This document shows positions 32,801-44,800 of a stretch of DNA of 64,000 nucleotides, in pieces. The notes beneath the pieces are model-generated. The model made no database searches, was not told the DNA's origin, and saw nothing but the letters and a program-made list of their open reading frames with translations. Location of the stretch: the NCBI GenBank assembly GCA_037176885.1, contig JAWWNJ010000026.1, positions 1,240,001 through 1,304,000 of the forward strand. Direction: 5' to 3'. Both the position numbers and the translations under genes were made by a program. Within the stretch, counting starts at the first letter, position 1. Each line of letters begins with the position of its first letter. The stretch comes from Favolaschia claudopus. Lineage: Eukaryota > Basidiomycota > Agaricomycetes > Agaricales > Mycenaceae.

Positions 32801-35800
32801 GGGGTGTCGTGAAAGACGAGGAGTTTGGAGGGGGGATGAGGGAAGAAGACAAGAGAGTGACGTGGCAGCGGAGACCGTAATGACAAACATCACCATTGAA
32901 TGATGCCACGTCATGATGCGATGTGGGGACTTCATCGTTTTCTCGAGTTCGACGCCAAATCCAGCAGCAAAAGGTTGCGTCCGCTCGAGGAACTTCATGA
33001 ACTTCCTTGGAATACATTGTGCATTCAATACTAAGTCACAAGGAGTTTATTGGGGGATATAGCTACTCCAAATACAGTACTTGTTGAATCAGACGAGCTT
33101 AAGATTCCAGTATATATCTTAAGATTTGAACAACCTTCTAGGATGTCCTTCAACCATCCACAGACTGTCCCAACCACGCTTCTGAGGACATTTCGAAATT
33201 GAGAGCTGTTGGAGCTCGCAAATCATGGTTCCGAGGACATCACACCTCGGACATTATTTTGACATTTGAATAAAATGGTGGTGTAGGTCTGCGTGCACCA
33301 AAGGTAGAGAACGCGTCTCTCGCCATCCAAGCACAGCGATCGCAGCTGGCGTGTCAGCTACCTCGCGGCGTATTACTTGGGCTTCCTCTTGACGCTGAGC
33401 TCGCACCGCTCTCTGGGTTTCGTTCCCCAGCACATTGTTTTGAGTGCTGACTCGATAGAACATAGCTACACGAGAAACTGCGCGCGAAAGTGCGCGCGCT
33501 TGAGGATGTGCGTTAATGATATCCAGGAGATAGGTATTGAAGACCGCACCTCGCACATCCTGGCGGCTAGGCGACGACGCTGGATAAAGATTCGACATTG
33601 AAGGAGGAATATTTTCTTTGCCCCTCAAGATGTTGTTGGGTTTACGGGGAGGAGTAGTCATTGAAGTGAGTATTTGTGGCGGTTTTGCTTTTGAAAGTTG
33701 GGGATCAGGGGTCTTACCCCTTCTTGCTTTGAATTCATCTGGACAGACCCTCGCATTGAATCATTCTGCGCAAAACCATTTTGGGCTGGATGTCTCCCAC
33801 GTCGCACATTTCCATGTGCATTTCCAAGCCGTTTATCCCCCAAAATCTCGCTAATCCTTTCCGAGTTGCTGTATTGTGACGCGTCTCTCTGCAAATTACC
33901 AAAGAGAAAAAACTCGGCTGTGGTTTTTCAAATTTTTTGCGAACGTTGAGACAAGTCTAGACTACTCGTGAGTCCTTGAATCTTTTTATCATCAGTGTTT
34001 GATGCGTCGTATCGGAAACAAGAATCTCTGTGCAGGGTCGGTGCAGCGATCTTGCGAACTTTTACAGCTTGGCCATGCGCACCTCGGCTAAACGCGGGGA
34101 GGGGCGGAACTACCCGAGGATTGTTCTTCACGACGAGCCAAGATGTCGGCGCGTCGTTCCCGGTAAGTCAGCCCGAGATCATCGAAACCCTTGGCTCAAT
34201 CTGTTTTTTTGGAAGAAGCCTTCAAAAAATCCATTTGTCAATAGCACCACGCAAGCGCATACGAGCCCGCTATTCCTTTTTAGTAACCTTCCGAGTCTTC
34301 CTGGTCACATGGAAGCACATGGAGCGGTCTGGATTGCTTCCGCAAATCTTGCGAACTTTTTCTTCTTTTTATTTCCAGGCCTAGTCTACTTCCGTGGGAC
34401 GTTTCACCCTCCCATCAGACATCATCATGACGAAAAGGCACAACAGGTTGAGCGAACCTTTTCATTCTTTGCACGCAGCGGGTTCCCGCCGCCCTTAATG
34501 GGAGGCATCATGCAAGCAATGTAAGTCAAGGTTTCTCGTGCTACATATGAATGAATCTCTTTTCACGCGTTAAGCTGACCATCGTCCTCCCAGAATTCAA
34601 CCCCATTCGGTTTTCAGCTTGCGCATTACGTACCCAAGGAACCGAAAGCTAAACTCGCTCAGGTTTCCTGATTGTGAATTTGTACTGGTTTACCTCGTCT
34701 AATTTGACACGACCACAAGGTCAATTCTCTACGCGGATTTCGGGAGCAACGCGCAACGTCGCACTTGAAATTTTGCCCCGTCGGTATCTTTACTGGGCAG
34801 TCTTTATTCCGGCGCTGACTACAGTCAAATTGCAGGCTACAGTACGTTTCCGGCCACGAAAACCCGGACTTCTTAAAGATCTTTTGATTCTAGTACGATC
34901 CTCCCCCCCAAAAAAATCCCCCGAGCCTCCAACCTTCGCAAAAAAATCGCCGTTATGTCTCAAGCACCTGGTCGCCGTGGCAGTTCTTCTGTCCACTTTG
35001 TCTACGTCCGTCAACCATTGGGCAACCCCATTCGTGCCCGCCATACCTATGCATTCGGCAACCTGCTGCTGACTCGCAGTGCATTCCTCCTCTCGAGCGA
35101 AAAAATCGATCGTGTTTACCGGGGTGAGGTCTGTATACTATTTTTCTCTCTTTGGTTTGTTACATTGTCTGATAGAACTTCTCAGATGCGTCCCGAGGAA
35201 CAGCGCGCCTACATCGACGCTATGTATGACTTCCCACTTGCGGACCAAGACCTGTCCCTGCACCAACAAATGCTTGATGCTTTCCATGGTCCTCTCAGCC
35301 CTATTCCTGCGGATCCCGCTGTCGAACCGACACTCGAGCAACAGATGTACGACCTTTTCGAGGGCCCTCTTACCCCGCTGCCCGATGACTCCGACGCCGA
35401 GGACTCTATTTCTGTCGCTGGCGACACGCCGGCGTCGCCTCCACCGGCAACCCTCTCCAACGTCCTCGATCTTCCCGCCACACCGGCCTACACGCCGGCG
35501 TCGCCTCCACCGGCAATCACCTCATTTCCCCTCTCCAATGTCCGCGATCTTCCTGCCACACCGGCCTTACATGCCGCAGATCAAGGCGACGCGTCGGACT
35601 CGGATGCCGAGATTGATGAACTCGCTTCGTCTGCCTCTGCCGCAGGCGACAACGACAACACTCCAGCCCCGGCTTCTGTTGGCCGGTTCTACACCACAGA
35701 TGGCTACTTTGCCGTCCACCATACCCCTCCTCATTATATCGACCCCAGCTATCTGCTCCCATCTTCTCCCGCAGCCAGCGGGCCCTACACCGCGGACGGC

Positions 35801-38800
35801 TACTATTACGCTGATGACGATCTCTCTGACTCTATGGACACCAACAACCCGCTCCCATCCCCCACTTCAAGCGAGTCCGACTCGGAATCGGAGGTCGATG
35901 AACTCATGTCGTCTCCTTCCGTTGCCGCCGCTGATACCGGAGAGAGCAACACCGCCGCACCATCCTCTCCGATTGACAGCCTTTTCGCATACGAGGATGT
36001 CGTCGACGACGACAACAACGACGACAACGAGGCGGATATCGGAACCAGCGGGCCGGTTCACCGGCACGGTTTCGATTGGAGTTATTTGGACTCCATCGAC
36101 GAGCTCATGGGGTCTCCTCTCGTCGCCCCTGCTAATCTCGACGACGACATCAATATCAGCGATTCGGACACCACACCATCCTCACCGACCGACAGCCTCT
36201 TTCCATCCGAGGGTGTCGACGAGACGGAGGTCATGATGTCTCTGACGGGTGGTCTGAGTTATCCAGCCGATAGTCCCGTCGAAGCTGGTGTTGACCTTGA
36301 GGAATTCATGAATTCTCCCACTGGCGGCCTAGGCTACCCAGCCGATTACGTCGAGTCGGATGCGGAGGTTGACGAGCTTATGTCATCTCCCGCCCCGGCA
36401 GCGACGGACCGCAATGACTCCAATTCTTTTTCGGATCGCCGGACACCACCTCTCGCTTCTCCTGCTCGTTCCGAGACCAGCTTAGCTCTCCTGCAACTTC
36501 TTTCAACACCTATCACACCCGCCTCAGACGCCAGCATGGACATCTCCTCCCCCGCGACTCCCGATGCGACTCCCGACACGAGTATGGAACTTGAAGATCC
36601 ATTTTCGCCACCTCGTACACCCAGCGCTGGCCATGAGCTCAACCCTTTTGCTCCAGGTTTCACCCTCCGCTCGCCTCTTGAACTCGCCCCGCGTAGCGGT
36701 AGCAGCATTGAACTCGACCAAATCCCTCATGCTCCTCCAAAATCGCCATCCCTCAGCTTCTTTCGCATTGACCGCGGCTACAAAACTCCCGACTTTGACC
36801 AACCTGACTCGAGCCCAACCACCCGGCCCCGTCGTTTGATCACATACCTCAAAAGGGATCGCGAGCGCTATGGTCGTCCGGCCATCATCAAAGATCATCC
36901 AGTTGACAACGATACACCCCAGATTGATGTCGGACGCGTTGAAGACCAAGGCAACACCGAAGCTCTACCTACCGACCCTCATCGTTCTCGTCGTTCCCGT
37001 CGTTCACTCAAAGGCTCAAGCTCCAAGAAGCCTACCCGTATCTCCCGCCGTCTCTTGCAGGAGTCCGCTAATCATCCAAGCCGACCCGGGGAAGTGTTGC
37101 GTGATGCGGCGTGGTACACTCATTACCAGTCGTATGCGGCTGTAGAGGGGTGAGCTCAACTATTCATATATTTCCATCTGAAAGCTCATTCTCATCTCCT
37201 CTAGCCGCCCCCGCCCTCTGATCGACTGCGACGGTGTTGTGATGGTCGTTATATCAGCGGGACCGGAGGCCCTTCAAACTTGGTGGGAGTGGGTGATTGC
37301 GCACGCGACCACGCTTTCACTCGGTCTTTATCGGGTTGTTGATTTCACTCACCTCGGATCCGGAGAATCGGTAGTCAAGATCGGCTTGTTGTGCGGTCCC
37401 GATGTGAGTGCAACTAGCTCTATATAACGCGTGCTCACTATGTTTTTGAATTTATAGGGTCCATTTGAGATCGCAATCTCTGGCCCCGTTGGCGCCGAAC
37501 TTGCACGGATTCTAACGAGCCCATTTTTTAAGGCTATCTCAGCCTATCACAACCGTGAGTGCCGCTTTCATTTTGTCGCTATTGATTACTTATACGCGTT
37601 TCATGTAAGATATGTACCGTCTCTACGCTCCTCAGGCGTTCGCCTATCTCGAAGGACAAATGGAAAAACTTCCTGTCGACCTCCCGTTCGCCAACTCGGT
37701 TTATACCACCTGCGAACTCCGTTATGGCGACACACCCACCTTCGATGATTTCAACGACGATACCGCCTTCGATACTATGGATGCGACATCCGTCCTTGGA
37801 CTTGTTGGTGGTCACGTCACTTTCCAGGAAGACCAGATTATTCAGCAATTGAGGGTCGGCCACACAGTCCTTGCAGCATCTGGATCGAAGCGGATCAACT
37901 TTCCGACGGTCAAAAAGCTCGGGCGGCGCTTCCTGTTCCGCCAATATGTTGACGCGGGGGTTTTGCGCTGGATTGAGAAGGGCGGCCGTACCGACAAAGA
38001 ATTCGAGGCCCTCCCTGAGGCTGATCGTGCTGCATGGGTCGCTGGTCGTCGTGAGCGGGCCGAAACTGGTCTCAGGATGTTTGGTAATATCGCTGATGTT
38101 GTTGTATAAATTTCTTTTCCTCGCTTCAATGATTTTGTCTTTGTCTACGTACGAGAAAAATTTTTGTCTACGTACAATAAAAATGATACCATCTTTCTTT
38201 GTGTCATCGAGTCATAATTTCACCTCTAGCTCTTCCTAAAGCGTGCCGACCCGATGAGATCTGTCCTCACGCCTCTTAAATACGACTCGGTTTCCGTCCG
38301 TTGCCACATACTCCATGCCTTCCCCCACCACATGTAAGCCTTCATTCTTTCTTTCAATTCTGAGTCTCTAACAAACCTCAGTCTGCCTCATCACATATTC
38401 ATATGGCTGTAGTAGTCTGGTATCTGGGTGCGAACACATTGATTCTATTACATGGCGAATTAACATTATATACAGAGAGAATATTCACTGGCAGCTTGTG
38501 CTTCGTGATGCCGGCGAACACGCGTTGAACCTGAATGAAGGGAACTTGACGGAGGACGAGGACGAGATTCCGGATTTAGAGCCACCTGAAAATGATCTCC
38601 ACTGCCCCACTTGTTGCCGTCGGCTCAAAGCCAAGCTTTGACGGTGAAAATAATATACAGTGTGTGCGAATCACCCTTGCGAATAAATGTTTGCAAATGG
38701 AACTCTATTTCAAAGATAAAAAAGTACATATCATAATCGAAATACAGAACGCGGAGAGGAGGAGATGGGAGGAGTATCGGCCACAACACAGAACAGAGAC

Positions 38801-41800
38801 ACAGCAGGTCGAGAGCATGATAATGGAACAATAGAAATAGGGGCTCGTTCAAACACTCGCCTGGCGTAAGGAAAACCCCTCGCTACCATCATCATCAACA
38901 TCCGAAGCGTCGGGGCCATCGTCTTCCTCGTCTTCCTCGTCTTCGTCCAGGCATAAATCGCTATCGTAAGGCTCCTTCGACAACCTCCTCAAACGAGCAT
39001 TTTTGCGGCGGATTTGCTGTCTTTGGAGGTAAGCGGCCAGGGCTTCTTCTCCGTACGCCTCCCGATAGTCCCTTGATACAATATTTGTGAATGCGAAGCT
39101 GAGATGGTAAGGTTGAAGGAAGCAAATACCTCATTCGACGGCTAACCGTTGCCAAGCGCAATGCCTCGCGGTTCCTGGCATGTGCTGTTCTGTGAGACGT
39201 TGGCGATTGATGATGATGCGGCGCTCACCTTGCCCGGTACTCCGCCTGATATTGACGCTCCCGGTCTACAGCAGCCTCGTGCGTATCCGTTGCCCCACCC
39301 TTCAGTTCAGCGCGCTTGCTTCAAGAAACATTCAATCAGGAGCAGAGGGTAGACAGAAAAGAGCACATACCGTGCCATACGTATTCTGGCTTTTTCGTTG
39401 CGCGCGAGGTGACGATTAAGCCTGGAAAACGGATAGGACTTCAGTAGTAGCACGCGACAAGGGCAGATGAATAGCATACAAAATTTGATACTCAGTCTTT
39501 TCCGCGAGACCAAATTTCAATGCCCGCATGGGTGGAGGATAGCAAAGGAAGGAGGTCTTCTTTCTGCGTAGAAGTTTCATGCTTTGCGTCGAGGGCTCAG
39601 TCTTCATAGTGGTACAAGTTTCGAACGGTGAGCAAGTGAGAACAAAGAAAGAGGAAAGAGGTAGTGACGGTCAAGAAGAGAGAGAAAGTAAACAAGCGCA
39701 AATTCTCAACGGCGAAGCGAAGTATACCCGCGGCCAAAAGGTATTTCGTAATTGTGTAAACGTAACACCAATGAGACACACCATATCGAGTTCGTCGCGT
39801 TCAAGGCCATGTAGAGGGTGAATTCTGGTCCATAAAGGTGTCGAAAGTCACAAGTACAGTAGTATAAACATACTAGAATGTGTTTGGAGTGTTTCAGCTC
39901 AAGTTGAAAATGTCGGACTCACAACATTGCGAAAAATGGTCAAGATGGCAGTATGGGATATGGAACAAGTCTCAAGATTCGATTTATAGCAGTTCGCACC
40001 AGCCCAAAATAAAAAATTGGATAAAAGACCAAAGACAAAGTGTTCCGACCTGATTTTTAGACTGAATTGTAGGTGAGATCCGTCTCTGTCAATTTGAAGC
40101 GGTCAGAGGTCTCAACTTGTGCTTGGGAGAGAGTATGAAAAGAATTCGGGTGCTTCGGCGTGTAGCTAGTTCGCACAACTTTGCCGATTCGGGCAATGTG
40201 GAGAAATACCAAGTTCCTTTGAAGTTCCTGCAACAGCTACGTAGAATTCCTTGGGTAAATATTGAAAATAAATTATAGGTCGAGAGATACACGCTTGTGC
40301 GAGCTCAAAATGAGCTTGGGTGCATCTGTAAAACCGGAATATCGCAAAATGGCTGTCTATTTTTGGGACATTCTGGTGCTGGGTCATGGGCGCTTAGCCT
40401 AAGGCTGCATGGGCGCTAAGCCGAAACCAACCCTCACAGACTCAAGTACAGCGGACAAGGAGAAGGGGAAAAACTCTGGATAAAGCTGTATGTAGTTTAC
40501 AGATGAACGAGCTAATAAGATCCTCATCCCGCATACGGTAGAGTCAAAACCGCGGTATCCCCACACTGAACCGCTTCTGCAAACTTCTTCAAGGCGTTCT
40601 CGCGCCCAACCACCGACTCGTGAGTCGCACAAGAGATTCCAGAGGTATTGAGCTGGCATTCGAGACTACAAATAGAGCTATTGAGATATTTTTAGAGAGA
40701 AGTAAATGAACACATACTGAGAACGGTAAACGCCAGGTAAAATTCCGCGATAGACAACAAACCAACGTTCGTCCAAATTCTCGTTACCATGCAATGGATT
40801 GCCATCATCAACGCTTGAAGAAGGAAGGGGAAGTCGGGGAATGGGGAGTACGGGAGCCGAAGAACCCAAACGACGCGTCCAAGCGCGTGCTTCAGCATAC
40901 TCAAACGCCGTCTGCGCTTCAGCGAGAGTGGCATACCCACGGAAAATGGAATTGCTAACTCCGGACACCAAAGGTTTTGCAATGAGCCTGCACTAGTGAT
41001 AAATAAGATAGATGGTCATTCAACATCTAACACACCAGGACTCGTAGACGCCGCACTCTCGGCCGGCGAATACAGCGTATGCAGCCGCTTTATACTGCTT
41101 CTTCTTTGGCTTTGCAACCTTGATTTTTCGAACGTGCCCGTCCTTCACTCCTTGGCTGGCGGCACCGGCCTCTGACCTGAAGAAACAAATCAGCGTGTAG
41201 AAATGAAATTCAAGGGTAAAAACTACCATTCTGTAGTGACCCCGCTCTTCGTGGGTGAATGATACTGATATACGGGGGCAGTCGGCGCCGAGTCATTGAT
41301 ACGATTGCCGACGGTTGTGAAGCGAGCTGGGCGCGGCGGGGTGCGCGGAGCGCTGGATTGCGCTCCTCGAACAGCGTTGAGATTGAGCTTTGCCAAACTC
41401 TGGAGGAGTTCCTCATCTTCATAGTTCTTTGAAAGTTGACGGTCAGACATGAGAGGAGCAGAGAAGAGGAAAGCCTGATTCATCGAATCATTCCAACAAA
41501 CCCCCGCGATCTTCGAAACTCGTGCTCCATGTGGAGGGCGACAGCCGAAGACACCGAATCTCAAAAGTTGACCACCGCACTAAGCAAGGAAACCCAGGAA
41601 TTTGAAAGTCGGGTATCCGGTGAAGAATTCTAGTGGAATTGCGTTTGAGAGATTGTCTTGTGATTGCGATTATGACTCAAGGAAGAGCGACGATGTCCAC
41701 GTATACCTAACGACGGACAAACCTCCACATGCATATGGATGCGCATTTGTATTCTTTCGCTGAAATCTGTGCCACCTAGTTGGATGAAACGGAAAAAAAA

Positions 41801-44800
41801 ACACTTTCATGAGTCATTCGTGATTCAGTGCTGATGCGGGTCGGCGACAAACCTATTCTTCCGCCGCTCTGAGTCAGACGCAGTCCTTTTTGCGGAAGTC
41901 TGCGCCGCGTAGTCGGATGAAACATGAAAAAGTTCCTGGAATCTTACCTGTTTTGGCTGAGAAACAACGGCCCTTCTGCTCTGAGTCAGAAGCAATCTTT
42001 TTGCGAAAGCCTGGACCGCCTAATCGGATGGAACCTGAAAAAGTTCGTGGAATATTACCCGTTTGGGCCGATGAAGGTTGCACGAGAACAATTCTTCGGG
42101 TGTTTTTCACCTCAATGAGGCTTTCCGGGGATACACAACAAGCACGAAACACAATCTGCACTAGCCAAGAGTGTTGAGGAGGGGGGCATCATATGGAAAT
42201 TTTGCAAGAACACTCACGGATGTCGGAAACAAGAATATACAAGAATCAAACACAGATTGATTGAAGCACAGTAAAAACGACTCGATTGAATTCGGATGTA
42301 AGAAGTGAACAGGGTAAGCGACAACCAAAACAAGTCAACAACTACGGGAAATAAAAAAAACAGCTCTTGATCAAATTACGCGGCGGTATTCTTGTTCTAG
42401 CGAAGGGTAGTTAGATATTGTGAGAATCAGACTAATCAGGAACTTTACCCGGCACTCAAGGGACGACAGCAATCCCATGACTCGCAAGGGCATCATTGAA
42501 CGCATGAAGAGCGAGGAGCTGGGTCTTGTAGGACCTCATGCGCCCTCCACGCACGCCGACTGTTGCCGAAAGAGCCGCCCCGTGGCTGAGGGTGACGCCG
42601 ACGAATTTGCCTTGGTAGATGCAGTACCAAACAGAATCGTCACCCGCATGGGGAGGGTCGGGAATGGCCGTGAGCGGCTGCGGGGGGATATTGCCAAAAA
42701 ATCCCCCAACCTCCCACGGTGGAGTGGTGCGGACGAAAGTCGGAGCCGCGACAGCGGGAGCTGCTGGAGCTGCGACAACGGGAGCCGCCGGAGCCGCGAC
42801 AACGGGAGCCGCTGGAACCGATGCAGAGCGGGAAGCAGCAGGGAAGAGTGGAACCGGCGCAGGGAAAAAACCCCTCGGCGCGGGCGCAGGCGCAGGCGCG
42901 GCCTCCGGAGAACGGGAAGGCGCCTCGTTGGTGACCGGCGCGGATGCTTGAGAAGAGATCAGACAAAGCCCCGCCATGCACACGAAAAAAACAAACCTCG
43001 GCGGAACGAAGAAAGGTCGAACGAGGTAACGACGTCCAGAACCCTTTGGAAAGCGTCGACGGTGCGAACTGTTGGAAAGAAATGAGCAGACGATGAGTGG
43101 CAGACGTCGTGATTGCTTACCGTCGACGCCGTCCAGATTAACAGAGGCCATCGTGCGAAGCACGATCTCGAATGCCGCCGCAGTGTCGTTGGCTAATGAT
43201 ATTGAGCAAGGGATATGTAGAAAGTAAAGATCCACATACCCTCTGTGTGTGCAGCCGCTGGAGCAGAGCGCTCTGGTCCAGAGGTTGTGGAGTTGATGAT
43301 GGTCATTGTAGTTGGGAGATGAGAGAGGTGGAGAATGGACGCAACGGGAATCGAGGATTTTATAGTACGTACGGCAAGCGGAGGGTTTGTGAGATCGAGA
43401 TCTGGAATCTAAGATCCAGATTGATGCGAGTCTACGCATGCACATGCGGAGGTCAGGAACTGCTTGGAAACAGGCGGATAAATCGGATAACTTACCATAC
43501 GTGCGAGAAGAAACAAAACAAATTGGCAACCAAACAAACTAATACTCTCAGAGCATCCACAAGCTGCATAGTACCGCACTTAGCAAAGAGTTGGTGAGTC
43601 GTTCATGCCGCCCAATTAACCAACAGCTAACATCGAGTAGTAATGCCCAAGCCTAGAAAGCGTTCCAGAAAGAAAGTCGCGAAAGAAGACCGTAAAAATT
43701 TGCGGTTGTGGGCCGAGGGAGCGCGAGAAACTATCTTGACTCCTCATCTCGACGCATACCAGAAAGCCAAAGATCAAGGACGTCGCCAGGAGCGGAAGAT
43801 TTTGAAGAAAATTTGTCGCGAATTTCACGCGCGGGTCGGATGGCGAGTCAAGGATCATGAAGAGCCTGTCTTGAAAGAGTGGGATCCAGCCGCACCTGAG
43901 GACGAAGAAATGCTGTCTGAGGAGGACGCGGCGGCGAAGGCGACGCGAGTGAATGAGCTCGATGCGGTACGTGACAATGTGACATCACGCTTCCTTTTTC
44001 TCTGCTTCTCATTGTCTGCCAGCGAATCCGCCGTTGGTTCACCTATCGACTCAGAAAGATCCGCAAAACTCAGCGCGTCGGTAAAGATGAAGATCCACGG
44101 AAAGACCCTTACGCCGTCCTCTTAGCCAACTTGTCTGGAGTCACTGCACCACCCAAAGCATTACAGGCCTACCAGCAATTCATGAAGGAATCTTACGAGG
44201 AGAAGATCGCACCGATTGTGGCGGAGCGATGGGAGGCTGAAAAACGGGACAACACTAAGCTAGCAGAGCGCTCGAAAGAACCCAAGGCGGGGTTTCGCGC
44301 TGAGGTCGCTCGTCAAGTTTTTGCAAACCTCTCAAACGACGAGCGGACAGCAGTTTCAGAGCGCGCTAAACAGCAGGGTGCCGAAGCCAAGGCTTCGTAC
44401 CTAGGGGAATTGAAGGCTACTCCATCGCAGAGCCCGGCGGACCGGCAGAGGTGAGCGCATTCGTACCAAATTCCCATTGCTTGCATGGATAACTGAATCA
44501 ACGGAACTTCTTTGTAGATGTATCGATGCGGTGCCGGATTTCATTGGTCCAATCCTACAGGGATTGCATGCTCATACCGGTATGCACGCCACGCTGATTA
44601 TGGGAGGGCCGGTGCCGAAGTATGATGGAGAATTACGGACCTTACAGTGAGTTGCTCACAGTTGCGAGAAATTCAGGCGCTCAAATCCATAATATAGCGT
44701 TTCTTACGGGCGCAATCGTACAGTGCTTGGTCCCCACTGGCCGCAATGGGATAAGGCCCGATTTTCAGAGGTTACAAAATTCATGACGGATTATCTCCGT

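Noticed and set aside
34955..35185. Reading the first exon of the 977-aa gene through without splicing
   Set aside because: The through-read inserts a hydrophobic stretch (CILFFSLWFVTLS) typical of translated intron; the 57-nt GT-AG intron keeps frame and is preferred, though not proven.
35079..36236. 385-codon Pro/Arg/Ser ORF
   Set aside because: A shifted-frame shadow of the low-complexity exon of the 977-aa gene.
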